Shown here piece after piece: positions 23,777-33,947 of a DNA stretch of 64,000 bases. The first letter of the stretch is position 1. The number at the start of each line of letters is the position of its first letter. The DNA comes from Laccaria trichodermophora (Eukaryota; Basidiomycota; Agaricomycetes; Agaricales; Hydnangiaceae). Made by a program: the position numbers and the translations under genes. The DNA lies in contig JACTVC010000005.1 of assembly GCA_018417955.1 (NCBI GenBank), positions 2,138,270 through 2,202,269 on the forward strand. The letters run 5' to 3'. The notes beneath the pieces are model-generated. The model had not been told where the DNA came from, did not search any database, and worked only from the letters and a program-made list of their open reading frames with translations.

Positions 23777-26344
23777 CTACCGTTTCATGGATCGGGTGGT
23801 TCGGACACTCTCTTCAGCAATTCTCTTTGACCGATCTCGGGTCACAATGCCAAGCTCGGTGGACACCTTGCCTTTGATGGGCCGAGGTTTAGGTTTTGCC
23901 TTGAAAGGGATGGCCGACTTGATTACATTAACGTTCATTGATGGGCCGCGACTGGCATGTGGACCGACCTCGGTAGATGGTTTGTCGATGGAAACGTCTT
24001 GCATGACACTGGAACCACCAACCTTCTTGATTTTACCAGGTCGGCCGTTTTTGGGGCCAAGTTTGTAACCGGCCTCCAACCGAGAAGTCTTGTTCGGGAG
24101 GGCATCCTCTTCATTGTCACTGTATTTTCTTTTCATCCTACGTCCACCCAACGGCTCCGCCAAGTCCATTTCCCAAAAGCTTTCAGCCTTCTTTATTGGC
24201 CGAGCTTCGAAGTCCGACTCAGGCTTCGTGACTGCTTTCTCCTTGATCGGCCGAACTTCCTGCTTCACGTCTGAGTCGGAGTCCCATTGATCTTTCTGAG
24301 CTGCTGCTTCTGACCCTTCGAACTTCACTGCTTTTGTCTTATTGGGCCGAGGTTGCTCCTCTTCCACATCGGAGTCCCATTGATCCCATTCTCTTGTGGT
24401 TAAGTTGATCTTTTTGGCTGCTTTCTCCTTCGTCGGCCGAGCTTCCTCGTTCTCAACATCACCGTCCGAGTCCCATTGATCTTTGTGTTTTGGCCGAGCT
24501 TCCTCGACTGACCCGGCTTTGGTTCCTTTTAAGTTGGCTGCCTTCTTCGTCGGCTGAACTCCCTGCTTTTCCACTTCCACTGTGTCCTTGTGATTTGGCC
24601 TTCCTTTTACAATGCTGGCCGAGCTTCTTCATCAGAGTCCCAATGATCTTGGGGTTTTTCCCCATTCGTTCTTGTAGACCGAGGTTCCCCGTCTGACCCG
24701 GACTCGGTGTGGGAGTCCTCCCAACCACTCGTGGATGCTATGTTCTTTCGAGTCGGCCGAGCTTCATCATCTGACCCACACTCGATCCTTCCCTTCCTTC
24801 CCTGCCCAACTAAAGCTTCCTCATCTGACAAGGACTCGGTTGCCGCCCGGCCTTTCCTTTGACCCTTGCTTTTGCCAAACTTCTTTCCCTTCCCAACACT
24901 ATGAACTTGTCGTTTTGAAACTAGAACTTTGATTTTCTGCCGGGGAGGTGCTTCCCGAACGGCTTTGCCCTCCAAAAAGGCTTTGAATCGAAACGCGACT
25001 TTGCCTTTTTCTTGACGTTCATACCAAAATTCTAGAGCTTGACTGACCATCTCCATCGGAAATTTGGAGGGATCGAGAAACTTGTAAAGGTTATCCCCCT
25101 CCGAGGTTACTGCTCTCCAAGCCTCGGGTATATGTTCCTTATCCACAAAGTTGGACAACTTTGCTCCGATAGCTGTCCAGGGAGCTGATCCCTTTTTCTG
25201 CCCAGCTGCAATATCTGAATAGATAGAAAAGTTGGATAATAATAAAGGGTTACTTGGACGTACTTACTATAATGCTGGTTCACAAAAGAACGAAGAAGAT
25301 TTAGTCGCCAAATTCGGACATCACGGGAAGTTTTAACTGGTGGCTTCGAGGGATCGGGCAAAATGGGCTCCCCATAGTTATTCATCTCCAGAGTCATGGC
25401 TGCCCGGCCACCTCGGTGTCCTCCTTCGGCCGAAGTCAACTCATCAGACCCATAGTGGTCTTCGTTGTGTCCTCTCCAAGAAGCTACCGTTATTCCATCT
25501 TCTTGGAAACTGCGGCCGTGGCTATTGATGTAGTCCTTTCCATTGCCCAGTTCTTGATTGAAGTCGTAGGTTGAGACGTCCAAAGTGCCATCGGGTTTCA
25601 GGTAACAGCCAAATATAAAGACTCGGACACCCATTGTGTCATAAATCTCCTTGGAAAAGGCATGCATCCGAGCGGTGCAGTTCTTCACGGCCAACCTACG
25701 ACAGATTCAGAGAAACCAACATTGACAATCAAATTACTCACTTTGACTTGAGTTCGGGGTCCACCCCCTTCTTGTTGAACTCCTCGGCCGTCCTCTCTAA
25801 CCTTTTCACCTCTTTCTTTGTAAGTTTCTCCATCATTGTAGTGACCACCCGCTCCCGAAAATCAAAGTGAGTCCTTTCTCCCCCTTTAGGCCGGGTTTCA
25901 CCAGCTTCATTGGCTTCTATACAGAGCTTGGTAGCCTCGGTATCAATGGCTTCCTTATTCTCATGTCGGAACACACGTCGGGCGTGCCATTGCTGACCCA
26001 ACTTCGGCATTTTTTGGCTTCTTTTGCGACTGTGCCGCCCAAACCAAGCCTTGATATCCTAAAAATCAATCAGAAGGGGATTCAATATCTAGACCATGAA
26101 AATTAGTTACCTTCTTCACAGCCGTTCTCTCCTCCTTGTTGAACATCTTTCCATTGGCGAGTATGTCCAGCATTTCTTGCAAAACATCAGACAATATGTT
26201 GGCACGAGCTGAGTCACCGGCCTCTCTATACTCATCCCGATGTTTCTCCAACAACTCGCTTTCTTCCTTTGTCCAACACCTCCCTGACCCATGGTGCTTG
26301 GTTTGACTGTCGGATGGTTTAGGGGATTCGGAACGAGTGCTCAT
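23777..26344 (-). CDS. Element gene: putative DNA-binding N-terminus plus acidic DQWDSD repeats
   Basis: Start MSTRSESPKPSDSQTK at 26344. Exons 26111-26344, 25742-26058, 25268-25695 and 25214 onward join in frame. The N-terminal region (CWTKEESELLEKHRDEYR, then ERTAVKK joined across an intron to DIKAWFGRHSRKRSQK) is basic and helical and could bind DNA. A folded middle region follows (GVRVFIFGCYLKPDGTLDVS, then VASWRGHNEDHYGSDE). The C-terminal third repeats DQWDSD...ARPxK units, ending in a basic tail TTRSMKR at 23777. Near 24610 the frame changes (EEARPAL-stop versus VKGRPNHKD), so either a further intron or a frameshift lies there. It is transcribed divergently from the KDZ gene with about 1 kb between them. 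Function unknown. Confidence 0.6.
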
Positions 26345-27336
26345 AACGGGATGTATAATGATGGTTTGATGACAAGAGGTAAATGACCAAACAGGTCTAA
26401 ACAAGGAGTGTTACTTCGATTTGCTAAAAATATCTGTGATGAGCGCCGATCACAGATTAGCATCATCACGGAACGGAAACGTTAAGGTTGTTGCATCACG
26501 GAACAGTAATGATCGGGAGAAACCATCACGGAACGGAAACATCAAAAAGGTTGTGACCCTGACGATCATCATCGGAACAACTTCTGTATGACTTGAGGAA
26601 TACTGAGATAAGAAATATTAAACTACACCTTGAAACTACCTTGAAACCAGTACAGTTGGGATAGCTGGCACATCTAGGTTAATTGGCAACCATTTTTGCA
26701 GAAGATAAAGAAAATTGACCGGACTTAACATTCTGTTTGAAAAGTGAACATTTTCCAAGAAAAAGAACTGGAGAAAGTGAAGATGGTTCATTCATTGTCT
26801 CAAAGAAGCAAGATGCACATGGTGCTTCCGATTTACAGGAAAATATTGTTTATTGCGACTTATTTTAGTGTTACGGCTATATGTGTGGTTTGACCGGAAA
26901 TCAATTGCGAGAACATGGGGAAATCAATTGCGCACACATACATGCATGGCTTTACTGGTTCTTGTACCTGGATGTAGTATGAACATGGGTCCACTGCTTG
27001 CTTGTATACCATGTCAATCAGAAAATACCTGGTGGCAGTCTAATGAGGTCAATTAAGTATGCTAGCAATGCGGCCAGGTTGATAGCCATGTGGGTAGTCT
27101 GACCGGAATCAAATTCATGCACATACATCTACTGGTTCTAGTATTAGTAGAAAACCAAACCTACTGGTTGTATATATCCTAATGAACCATTCTCAAGCAC
27201 AAATTATGTCCTAGTTCTTTTATAAACTCCACAGAAGCTGAACAAGCAGGAAATGAGATTCACTTGTTTATATTTGCAGTTGCTATTCAACGGCTACACT
27301 TTCCTTTTCCTTTCCCCCTCATTTGAATAATCACCC
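26345..27336. promoter_or_regulatory. Divergent intergenic region with a 30-bp-periodic CATCACGGAAC motif
   Basis: CATCACGGAAC begins at 26464, 26494 and 26524, exactly 30 bp apart, twice followed by GGAAAC. It lies 120-190 bp upstream of the minus-strand gene start (26344) and 0.8 kb upstream of the KDZ start (27337). The spacing suggests a bound repeat in a shared promoter; this is inference. The rest of the region is AT-rich without frames. Confidence 0.45.
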
Positions 27337-30300
27337 ATGGGAAGAAGGTCCCACAGCACCACTGGTATTACCCACTATAACAGGCTTGTTATAAAAAAAA
27401 ATGGAAGGAGGCATTTTCCCTCCTCCACTGTTCCCTCCCTGCCCTCTTCTCCTGTAAAAAAGCGGAACTGCAGCCACCTGGAAAGAGACAACGAAACTGG
27501 AACTGAAGATTTGCCATACATTGAATACGCCCCTCCTCTTGACAATCCACCTCACAAAAACGTAAGATTTCACATCCAATATATCCATATACTAAGAGCT
27601 AAATTAACTTTGTTCAGTCATCCAATGATTATATGAGGGTCTGGAAACAGACGAAACGCAATCTATACCTCCATGAGCTTTTGGAGAGGAAGGCTTCAAT
27701 CTGTGTTTGTACCATTTGCAAGAAGGAGGCGGCTTGGCGATGTCTGGATTGCTTTGCCGGCCCCGCGTATTGTACAGACTGCTGCCGGACATCCCACTGC
27801 CGAGACCCATTCCACCGGATTGAACGATGGACCGGCATCTTTTACGAACAGAGCTGGCTCTGGAAAGTAGGATTGGTTGTCAACCTAGGTCACCAAGGTG
27901 AACGGTGCCCTCAATCAGCCAGAAACTTGGATACCGATTTTGACATGGAAGAGGACGGATGGTTTGATCTTGAAGACCTTCCTAGCACTTCGGCCGATCC
28001 AAAGCCACCAGATAGGGTTTACAATGGTGGCAGGGTCATGACCATCGTCCATACTTCGGGTGTGCATCACCTGCCGGTCGTCTTCTGTGGATGTTCGGGG
28101 GCAGCTGCCGAGGACATACAGTTGTTCCGGGTTGGGTTGTACCCATCCACCTACAAGTCTTGCCAAACTGCCTTTACCTTTCAACTCCTCGATGACTACC
28201 TGCTGGAAAATCTCGAGTGCAAAACCTCGGCCACCCACTACTACTCCAAATTGAGAAGAATCACCAACTTTGCATTTCCAAATTCCATTCCGGTATGTTG
28301 TTCAAGATGCTATAACCCTAAACTCAAATGTTTGACAGAACCGGTATCACGAGTTGATCAGGGCTGGTAGGCAATATCGTAATCTTACCGAACTGGCTAC
28401 TTTTGGATTTGGACACAAAGATAAGGCTCCAAGACCAGGGGAGATGGTCTTTTTTTGCCCAACCTGCCCACAGCCCGGAGTCAATCTGCCTGATGATTGG
28501 AATGAAAATCCTGAAGATCCAGAGAATTGGAAGTATACCCGAGGATTTGTAGCCGATGGCAATTTCACAGCAGCACACCAGAAACAGGCACGACCCGAGG
28601 ACGATGTTTGGCTGAAAGATGGCCATGGTTTCATGACCCGAAGAGGGCCCTACTTGAGCCACCTTCGGGACGCCATTGAAGATAATGATGTCAGTTTTAT
28701 CCTTCGAGCAAGTCGGCCGATGTCTGATTCTTTCAGCCGAGGACATGTCATGAGCACGATGCCATCAACAATAAAAATGTATTCCACCGAGGTTTCGATG
28801 CTACAGGAATTGGGGCCATCGCTTGCCTTCGCCACGGCACATTTTGTCCGGGCTCGGTGGTAGATTTTCAAAAGGGAGAACGGTATGGCAGTTATCTTCA
28901 GGTTGAACCATTCATTTACGAAACAGGCAAATGAACATGGACTATGCCTTGTGCCAGGCTCTAAAGAATACCATGACCGGTGAAGAAAAAAGGGTTATTT
29001 TTGTCTATGACATCAACTGCCAGTATATGGTGAATTTGATGGCTCGGATAAAACGTGGTGCCAAACACCTCTGGATCAGACCGGACTTGTTATTGGTATT
29101 CGGGATCGGCTTATTCCATGTCCATGGCCATCAAGAAATATGCTTTCCAAGATTTGCCCCAACATTCATCCCCGGGGCCGGTCAAACAGATGGAGAGATC
29201 TTGGAGACGTTGTGGGCTGTTCTCAACGAGGTCGGTCGCACCACCCGGACCATGACTTTGGCCCATAGATCCGAGGTATTGGACGCTCACATGCTAGATA
29301 ACAACTGGAAAAAAATGATCAATATGGGTATCTATGTTCAACTGCTTTTACATCGCTGTTAAGCTAATAAGAGTCAAGTGAGTAGCCTTTGCAAGAAGTG
29401 GAAACGAGCAAAACTCGGGCTCTCTGAGAGCTTCCAGGCCCTTGAAGAATTAAGTGCCTCGGCAAGTAAGGAACAGATTCAAGAATGGGAGCAACAGATC
29501 AAAACAGCAAATTTGAACCGGGCAAAGGACCTTTCCGCCATGGACATCTATTACGTCAAGGTCAAGGAAGGTAAGGACCGTTTTCCATCACAAATGCCAG
29601 CTGTAAAATCCTTGAATCAGCCGAGACCGAAAAGGGCATTCGGCTAAAACTTATGACTAAAGAACAGGAAGGCAAGGCCAAGCCGGGGTTAACTGGATGG
29701 GTAAACAGCGGTATCAAAATTCAGGAAGCCCAGTGAGTGAAGTCAGATATTGCTAGATTCAAACATTGAACAATCCAGAGCCGAATTGGCCGCCTTTGTG
29801 AAGGCTCAAGGCAGTCGTCCAAGTGCCGATCAGAAGCTGGAGATCATGAAACGTCGAGAGAAGCTGTCGAAGCACCTTGAAGAGTTTTCCGAGGCCGGTC
29901 AAGGCCATTTTCCCAGCTTGGATATCAATGAAGCAACTATTCATGATCCACCGCTCTCGGAGGAGATCGTGGATGACGATGACTGGAGCGATTGCGATGG
30001 AGAGGAGATTCCTGTACCCAGTATGCCTGATCGGGGGTATGGATCGGCCGAACATCAACAAATTCTCTTACCATCCTCATTCCAATCGGCCCTTCTGCCT
30101 ACATCACTGGGAGAAGCCAGGTGCATAGAGATAGAATTGAGAGTGGCCCAGGCAAATAACGCTCTGAGACGTTTACGTGAAGCCATCGGTTACAAGTCAT
30201 TCCTTTATCGCAAGAGAATTCGAGCCGAGAAATCGAAAAAACGTGTAACTCGGGCTTACGATGCTGTACAAGGATCGGATCGCGATATGAAAAGTGCTCT

Positions 30301-30848
30301 CCGGGCATACAACCAAGCTCGATGGGCTCTCAATCAGCTCAATGCTCCTAGGGGCACTCGTGACCGATACAAGCCGATAGGGAAAAAAGATACAAGGGCA
30401 CTAACTACGGTATACGATGGCAACGCCCGGGGTCAAAGAAATATTGCTTTGCCATGGTTCTGGAATATGGCCGTGGCGGATGATTCGTTGGGTTCAACTT
30501 ACATGGAACAAGGTCAGATCCAACCACTTTCATACCCTCTAGAAGAATTGAAACCAAAGCAACCCAATAGTATATCGGGTGAATTGGCTTAGAGCAAAAG
30601 CTCGGTATGACCGTTGGTTGGAAGAGCATACCTTGATCCCAAACGAAATGAACTGGACCCGGCTCTTTTTCATCAATAAAGCCAAGGAGTGGACCGGGCT
30701 GAGGGACTTGGTGCCAGACAAGCCGGGACATGTTTCCTTTGCGGAGGGACAAATCAGTATGTGGAAACAGCTTGCCTTCCAGGCCACGAAAGAATTTATA
30801 AATGCCGGTGTCATGTGCCAGTCCATTGCATTACCTAATCTTGGTTGA
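27337..30848 (+). CDS. KDZ transposase with CxC2-type cysteine cluster, intact
   Basis: Nine exons join in one frame of 1037 codons: 27337-27561, 27618-28292, 28339-28689, 28737-28882, 28927-29327, 29379-29570, 29621-29732, 29779-30512 and 30571-30848. All introns are GT-AG of 44-58 bp. The CxC2 cluster lies at about residues 95-150 (CTICKK, WRCLDC, YCTDCC, then HRIERWTG). The core follows: ADGNFTAAHQ, DDVWLKDGHGF, C-HEHDAIN, DFQKGERQMNMDYA, VYDINCQY (Asp494), HVHGHQ...C, GAGQTDGEILETLW (Glu556/Glu559), LDAHMLDNNW and YRVNWLRAKARYDRW. These are standard KDZ landmarks, with Asp/Glu positions consistent with the RNase H-fold active site. It catalyses DNA cut-and-paste. The start at 27337 is the first ATG of an in-frame exon and could lie upstream. 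The inverted copy is broken. Confidence 0.93.
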
Positions 30849-30882
30849 ATTAGATTATCATCCATCTTTATCCATCACCACC

Positions 30883-31713
30883 ATGTCTTCTACACCAGTA
30901 CTCTCAACACCAGTACCCCCTGTGCTGCAGGTTGAAATTGACTGGATGAAGGATATGATTGAAGGAAAAAAGTTTGAAGCACATTTTGGTAAACGTCTAC
31001 TGTGGGAGAACCAGCAGGAGTTCCAGGAAGTGCTCGACTACTGGTCATCTCGATTTAGGGCCATTCACGCGGCTAAGCTTGCAAAGCCTATCGAGCCCGA
31101 GTTCCAAATCTCATGGAATGAGTATTATGCGGCCGAAGTGGTGAGCCACCTGGATTTTTCTGGATCTGGCCGCGACTAACCTTGTTGCTTTGGAAAGGGC
31201 TTCATGATTGATAGTATTGGAATGGCCTTCGTTCATGGGCATGAGGTAAGCCATCCCGAACGCTTTTTTACTTGCTGACGTCGGCCCCAGTTTGAGGTCC
31301 CCGCGTTCCTTAGAAGCTGTATTCAACGTGACCCTCTTCACCCCGACATCGCAATTCGAAGAGATGCTGTTCGGCCTTCATATCAGTTTCCATGGTGGAC
31401 GACTCCTAAAAGTTATCCGAAGGAGGGAATCTACTATATGCTTAGCCAGTCAGCCAAGTGGTATAAGTGGGCTGCCGATGGCGCTTTGCCACTTGTACGA
31501 ACAAACCTTCAAACATCAACCCTATCACCCGAGGACGTCAGCCGGCTTAAAGCACAATTGGAGCAAGCGCGGGAACTCATCGTGGAGAAGATTGAACATG
31601 CCGAGGCCGAGGTCGATCTCATGACGCGGCAGATTAGGGAGTGGGAAGATCTTGTATATTTGTCTTCCAAACTTGATGCTGAGAAGCTCAGGGTATGCCA
31701 GCGGCCGGAGTGA
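30883..31713 (+). CDS. Unknown 242-aa KDZ companion protein with C-terminal coiled coil
   Basis: Starts MSSTPVLSTPVPPVLQVEID, 34 bp after the KDZ stop. Exons 30883-31140, 31198-31245 and 31291-31713 join in frame; introns are 57 and 45 bp. The middle contains aromatic-rich RRDAVRPSYQFPWWTTPKSY and MLSQSAKWYKW. Residues about 175-235 (RLKAQLEQARELIVEK, then AEAEVDLMTRQIREWEDL) form a heptad-rich helix. I recognise no family. It ends 11 bp before the end of the convergent TET-type gene. Its identical copy in the right arm shows no lesion. Confidence 0.8.
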
Positions 31714-31724
31714 TTCCACATACA

Positions 31725-32922
31725 TTAAATAGCCAGTATTGTACGAGTCAGCTCTTCTATTGTTTGCCATTGAGGTGGTTTGACGTCAAGCCTCTCCCCA
31801 ACCTTTTTATGCCAGAAGTGAGCCAAACAGGCCCGGTCACCGACAACGGGACAAACGCCATGTGGCAACACATTGCCAGCCAGGCCCACAAGAGTTCCTG
31901 GGTCATAAAGGAGGCTGAATCCGAGCCCGGGCATGTAAAACCGACCTCGGTCGTACTGGCCGATCGTCAACAACATGTCGAAAGACTCCCTATAGCCCTT
32001 TACATCTCGGTGGGTAATTGTCTCTCTGTTTATGATGACTGAAAGGCTGGTGAAAGGTGTACCCCACACTCCCAGAGCCGATCTGGTAGCTTGATCTTGC
32101 AGGCCGTCCTCGGCGAGCTTGTCAAAGACCGCAAATCCTGACTCACATAGGTCGGGTTGAATGATGGAGTATATGGCAGAGATAACGGCATTGATGAAGG
32201 AGAGTGATTTAAGATAGATTAGGTTACTGGCCTGTTGGATATCGGAGGAAGGATGAAGTGGATCAGCAGGACCTTCATGTCCTTGGGAGAACCAGCCGGG
32301 TGATAAATTTACTATGCCGGTCATTTTGCTACCGTGGTCGGGGTGGATTTGATCCCGCCAACTCCCATTATTTTTCCTTTTGGGTTTTAGATTCTCCGTC
32401 TGGGTCCAAATCAGTTCCTGGACAGGTCCGAGTTAAAAACGTCTCAGTTATTGGGGGAAATAATTACCTGAAGGTCTTCTGAGAATAACTTTGGGAAGTA
32501 CCACAGAAGAATATGGCCGGCCTTGTCGGTTATGTGGCAAGGTTTATCAAGGTAAGGGATGTCGACCGTCGATGTTGACTGGTAGATCGGTGGGAATCTT
32601 GTTAAGAGTCTCTTTTCTAAATCCTCATTGCTTCCACTCTGCCTCGGTGATAACTCGGCCACGTAATCTCAGACATCCCAGTCAGTTTGATCTGGAGAGG
32701 CTTTATTAGCCTGTCTGATACAGCCAGTTGAACATCGGACTTACATGATTGATTCCAGGCTTCTTCGAGCATCCTAATGACTTTTTCAACTTGAACTTGA
32801 GGTCCGGATGGAAGAAGCCATGTTGGTCTAGCAGGCTGAGGATGAATCAATGGCATTCTGGAACTTAGAAGCCGGCCTTTAATGTAGTGAGCTAAATCTT
32901 GTGAACATTGAGAGGGAGTCAT
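31725..32922 (-). CDS. TET/JBP-type 2-oxoglutarate/Fe(II) dioxygenase, intact
   Basis: Exons 32745-32922, 32468-32667 and 31725-32417 give 356 residues. The N-terminal part includes DIPYLDKPCHITDKAGHI then LLWYFPKLF, like the segment preceding the oxygenase core in fungal TET proteins. The core runs FTSLSVIINRETITHRD, then IGQYDRGRFYMPGLG, LLYDPGTLVGLAGNVLPHGV and GDRACLAHFW. The iron ligands would be His262-x-Asp264 and His312, and Arg321 would contact 2-oxoglutarate. This matches the TET/JBP family, which oxidises 5-methylcytosine or thymine in DNA. Known fungal members are frequently embedded in KDZ elements (established association). The identical right-arm copy is also intact. Substrate and activity are inferred from the motifs only. 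Confidence 0.88.
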
Positions 32923-33024
32923 GGTTAAAAATAAAAATAAAAATCCCATTGACTTTTTATCTCCCAAAACATGAGGCCAGGGCATTGTCGTTCATTACGT
33001 CGAAATATATTAATTACGTTGAAT

Positions 33025-33556
33025 TTAGGGTGAGAGGGTATTGATGGCCTTGTACTCGGCTCCATCTTGGCGTTGGTGCAGCCCGATGCTTATGGCCGGC
33101 CGATTCAGGCGGCCCATCAAAAGCGCAGATAATTTTTTTTTGGACAAATTCAACGTTACAGGTATGGAATGATATCTATTAAGAGACCCGTGTTACGCCG
33201 CATGCTCTTTCATAATAGGTGAAATGGTGTTTGGATAGAAAAAAACAGGACGTACGGAAGGGTGACCTTCTCCCCATCATCGTCAATGATAGTTAAGAGC
33301 ATGGTCCCCTGATCACCATGTTAGTGGACAAAATGAAGAACCGAGGGGATTGCTCACGTCAGGCAACCGGCCCGTGGAGTCCACCGTCGCAAACATGAGA
33401 CCGCCGCTGCACAGATTGAACCATACACGGGTTCCTTTCTGATGGATCATCAGCTGGTTAGACCAATCAATGGAGAAATACAGAACTTACGGGGAAGGGG
33501 TTGGGTGGAGGGATGCCCAATAGAGTCCAGATCGTCATGGGGGTGAAGTGATTCAT
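33025..33556 (-). CDS. Unknown 121-aa protein upstream of the TET-type gene
   Basis: Four exons (33491-33556, 33358-33453, 33256-33308, 33025-33175) join through GT-AG introns of 37, 49 and 80 bp into one frame beginning MNHFTPMTIWTLLGIPPP. Alternating hydrophobic stretches (TRVWFNLCSGGLMFATVD, TMLLTIIDDDGEKVTLP, RPAISIGLHQRQDG) suggest a small beta-rich fold. There is no signal peptide or known motif. It lies about 100 bp upstream of the TET-type gene on the same strand, so the two may be co-regulated. Both copies in the window are intact. The many introns in a short gene reduce certainty about exact borders. Confidence 0.65.
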
Positions 33557-33736
33557 GTCGCAGTGAGGGGTGTGGGGGAAGATGGGTCCTTGAAATGTGA
33601 GAGTTTTTAAACGAGGAAACACACATGTCTCAGGTTAAATTACAACCCTCGATCCAACCCTATATCAGAAGCATAAGAATATCTGGCAGATGCCTCGAGG
33701 ACTCCCCACAAAAAGTTGAAAATGTCATCAGGATAA

Positions 33737-33783
33737 GCATGGCCGGGGATTGAACCCGGAAGGCAACTACCATTAGACCATGC
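33737..33783 (-). ncRNA. tRNA-like 47-mer lacking the anticodon arm
   Basis: Read on the minus strand: a 6-bp acceptor-like stem GCATGG...CCATGC, a D-arm-like CTAATGGTAG, and a perfect T-arm CCGGG-TTCAATC-CCCGG. The T-arm loop is a good Pol III B box. The anticodon arm is missing. It could be a tRNA-Gly-like fossil or a Pol III promoter unit. It cannot serve as an ordinary tRNA. Confidence 0.6.
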
Positions 33784-33947
33784 CAGATTCCAAAGATTTT
33801 GGGCAAATTTGAAAGGACATTGATGGGGACCTGCCCGGGCACAAGTTGAAGCCCCATGCTCGGGCCTACTTTCTAATCGTGTCCTGGGCCGGAAGTATCC
33901 AGTTAAGGCTCACTAAAATCTCCTGACCAAAATTATCTTGCAACACT

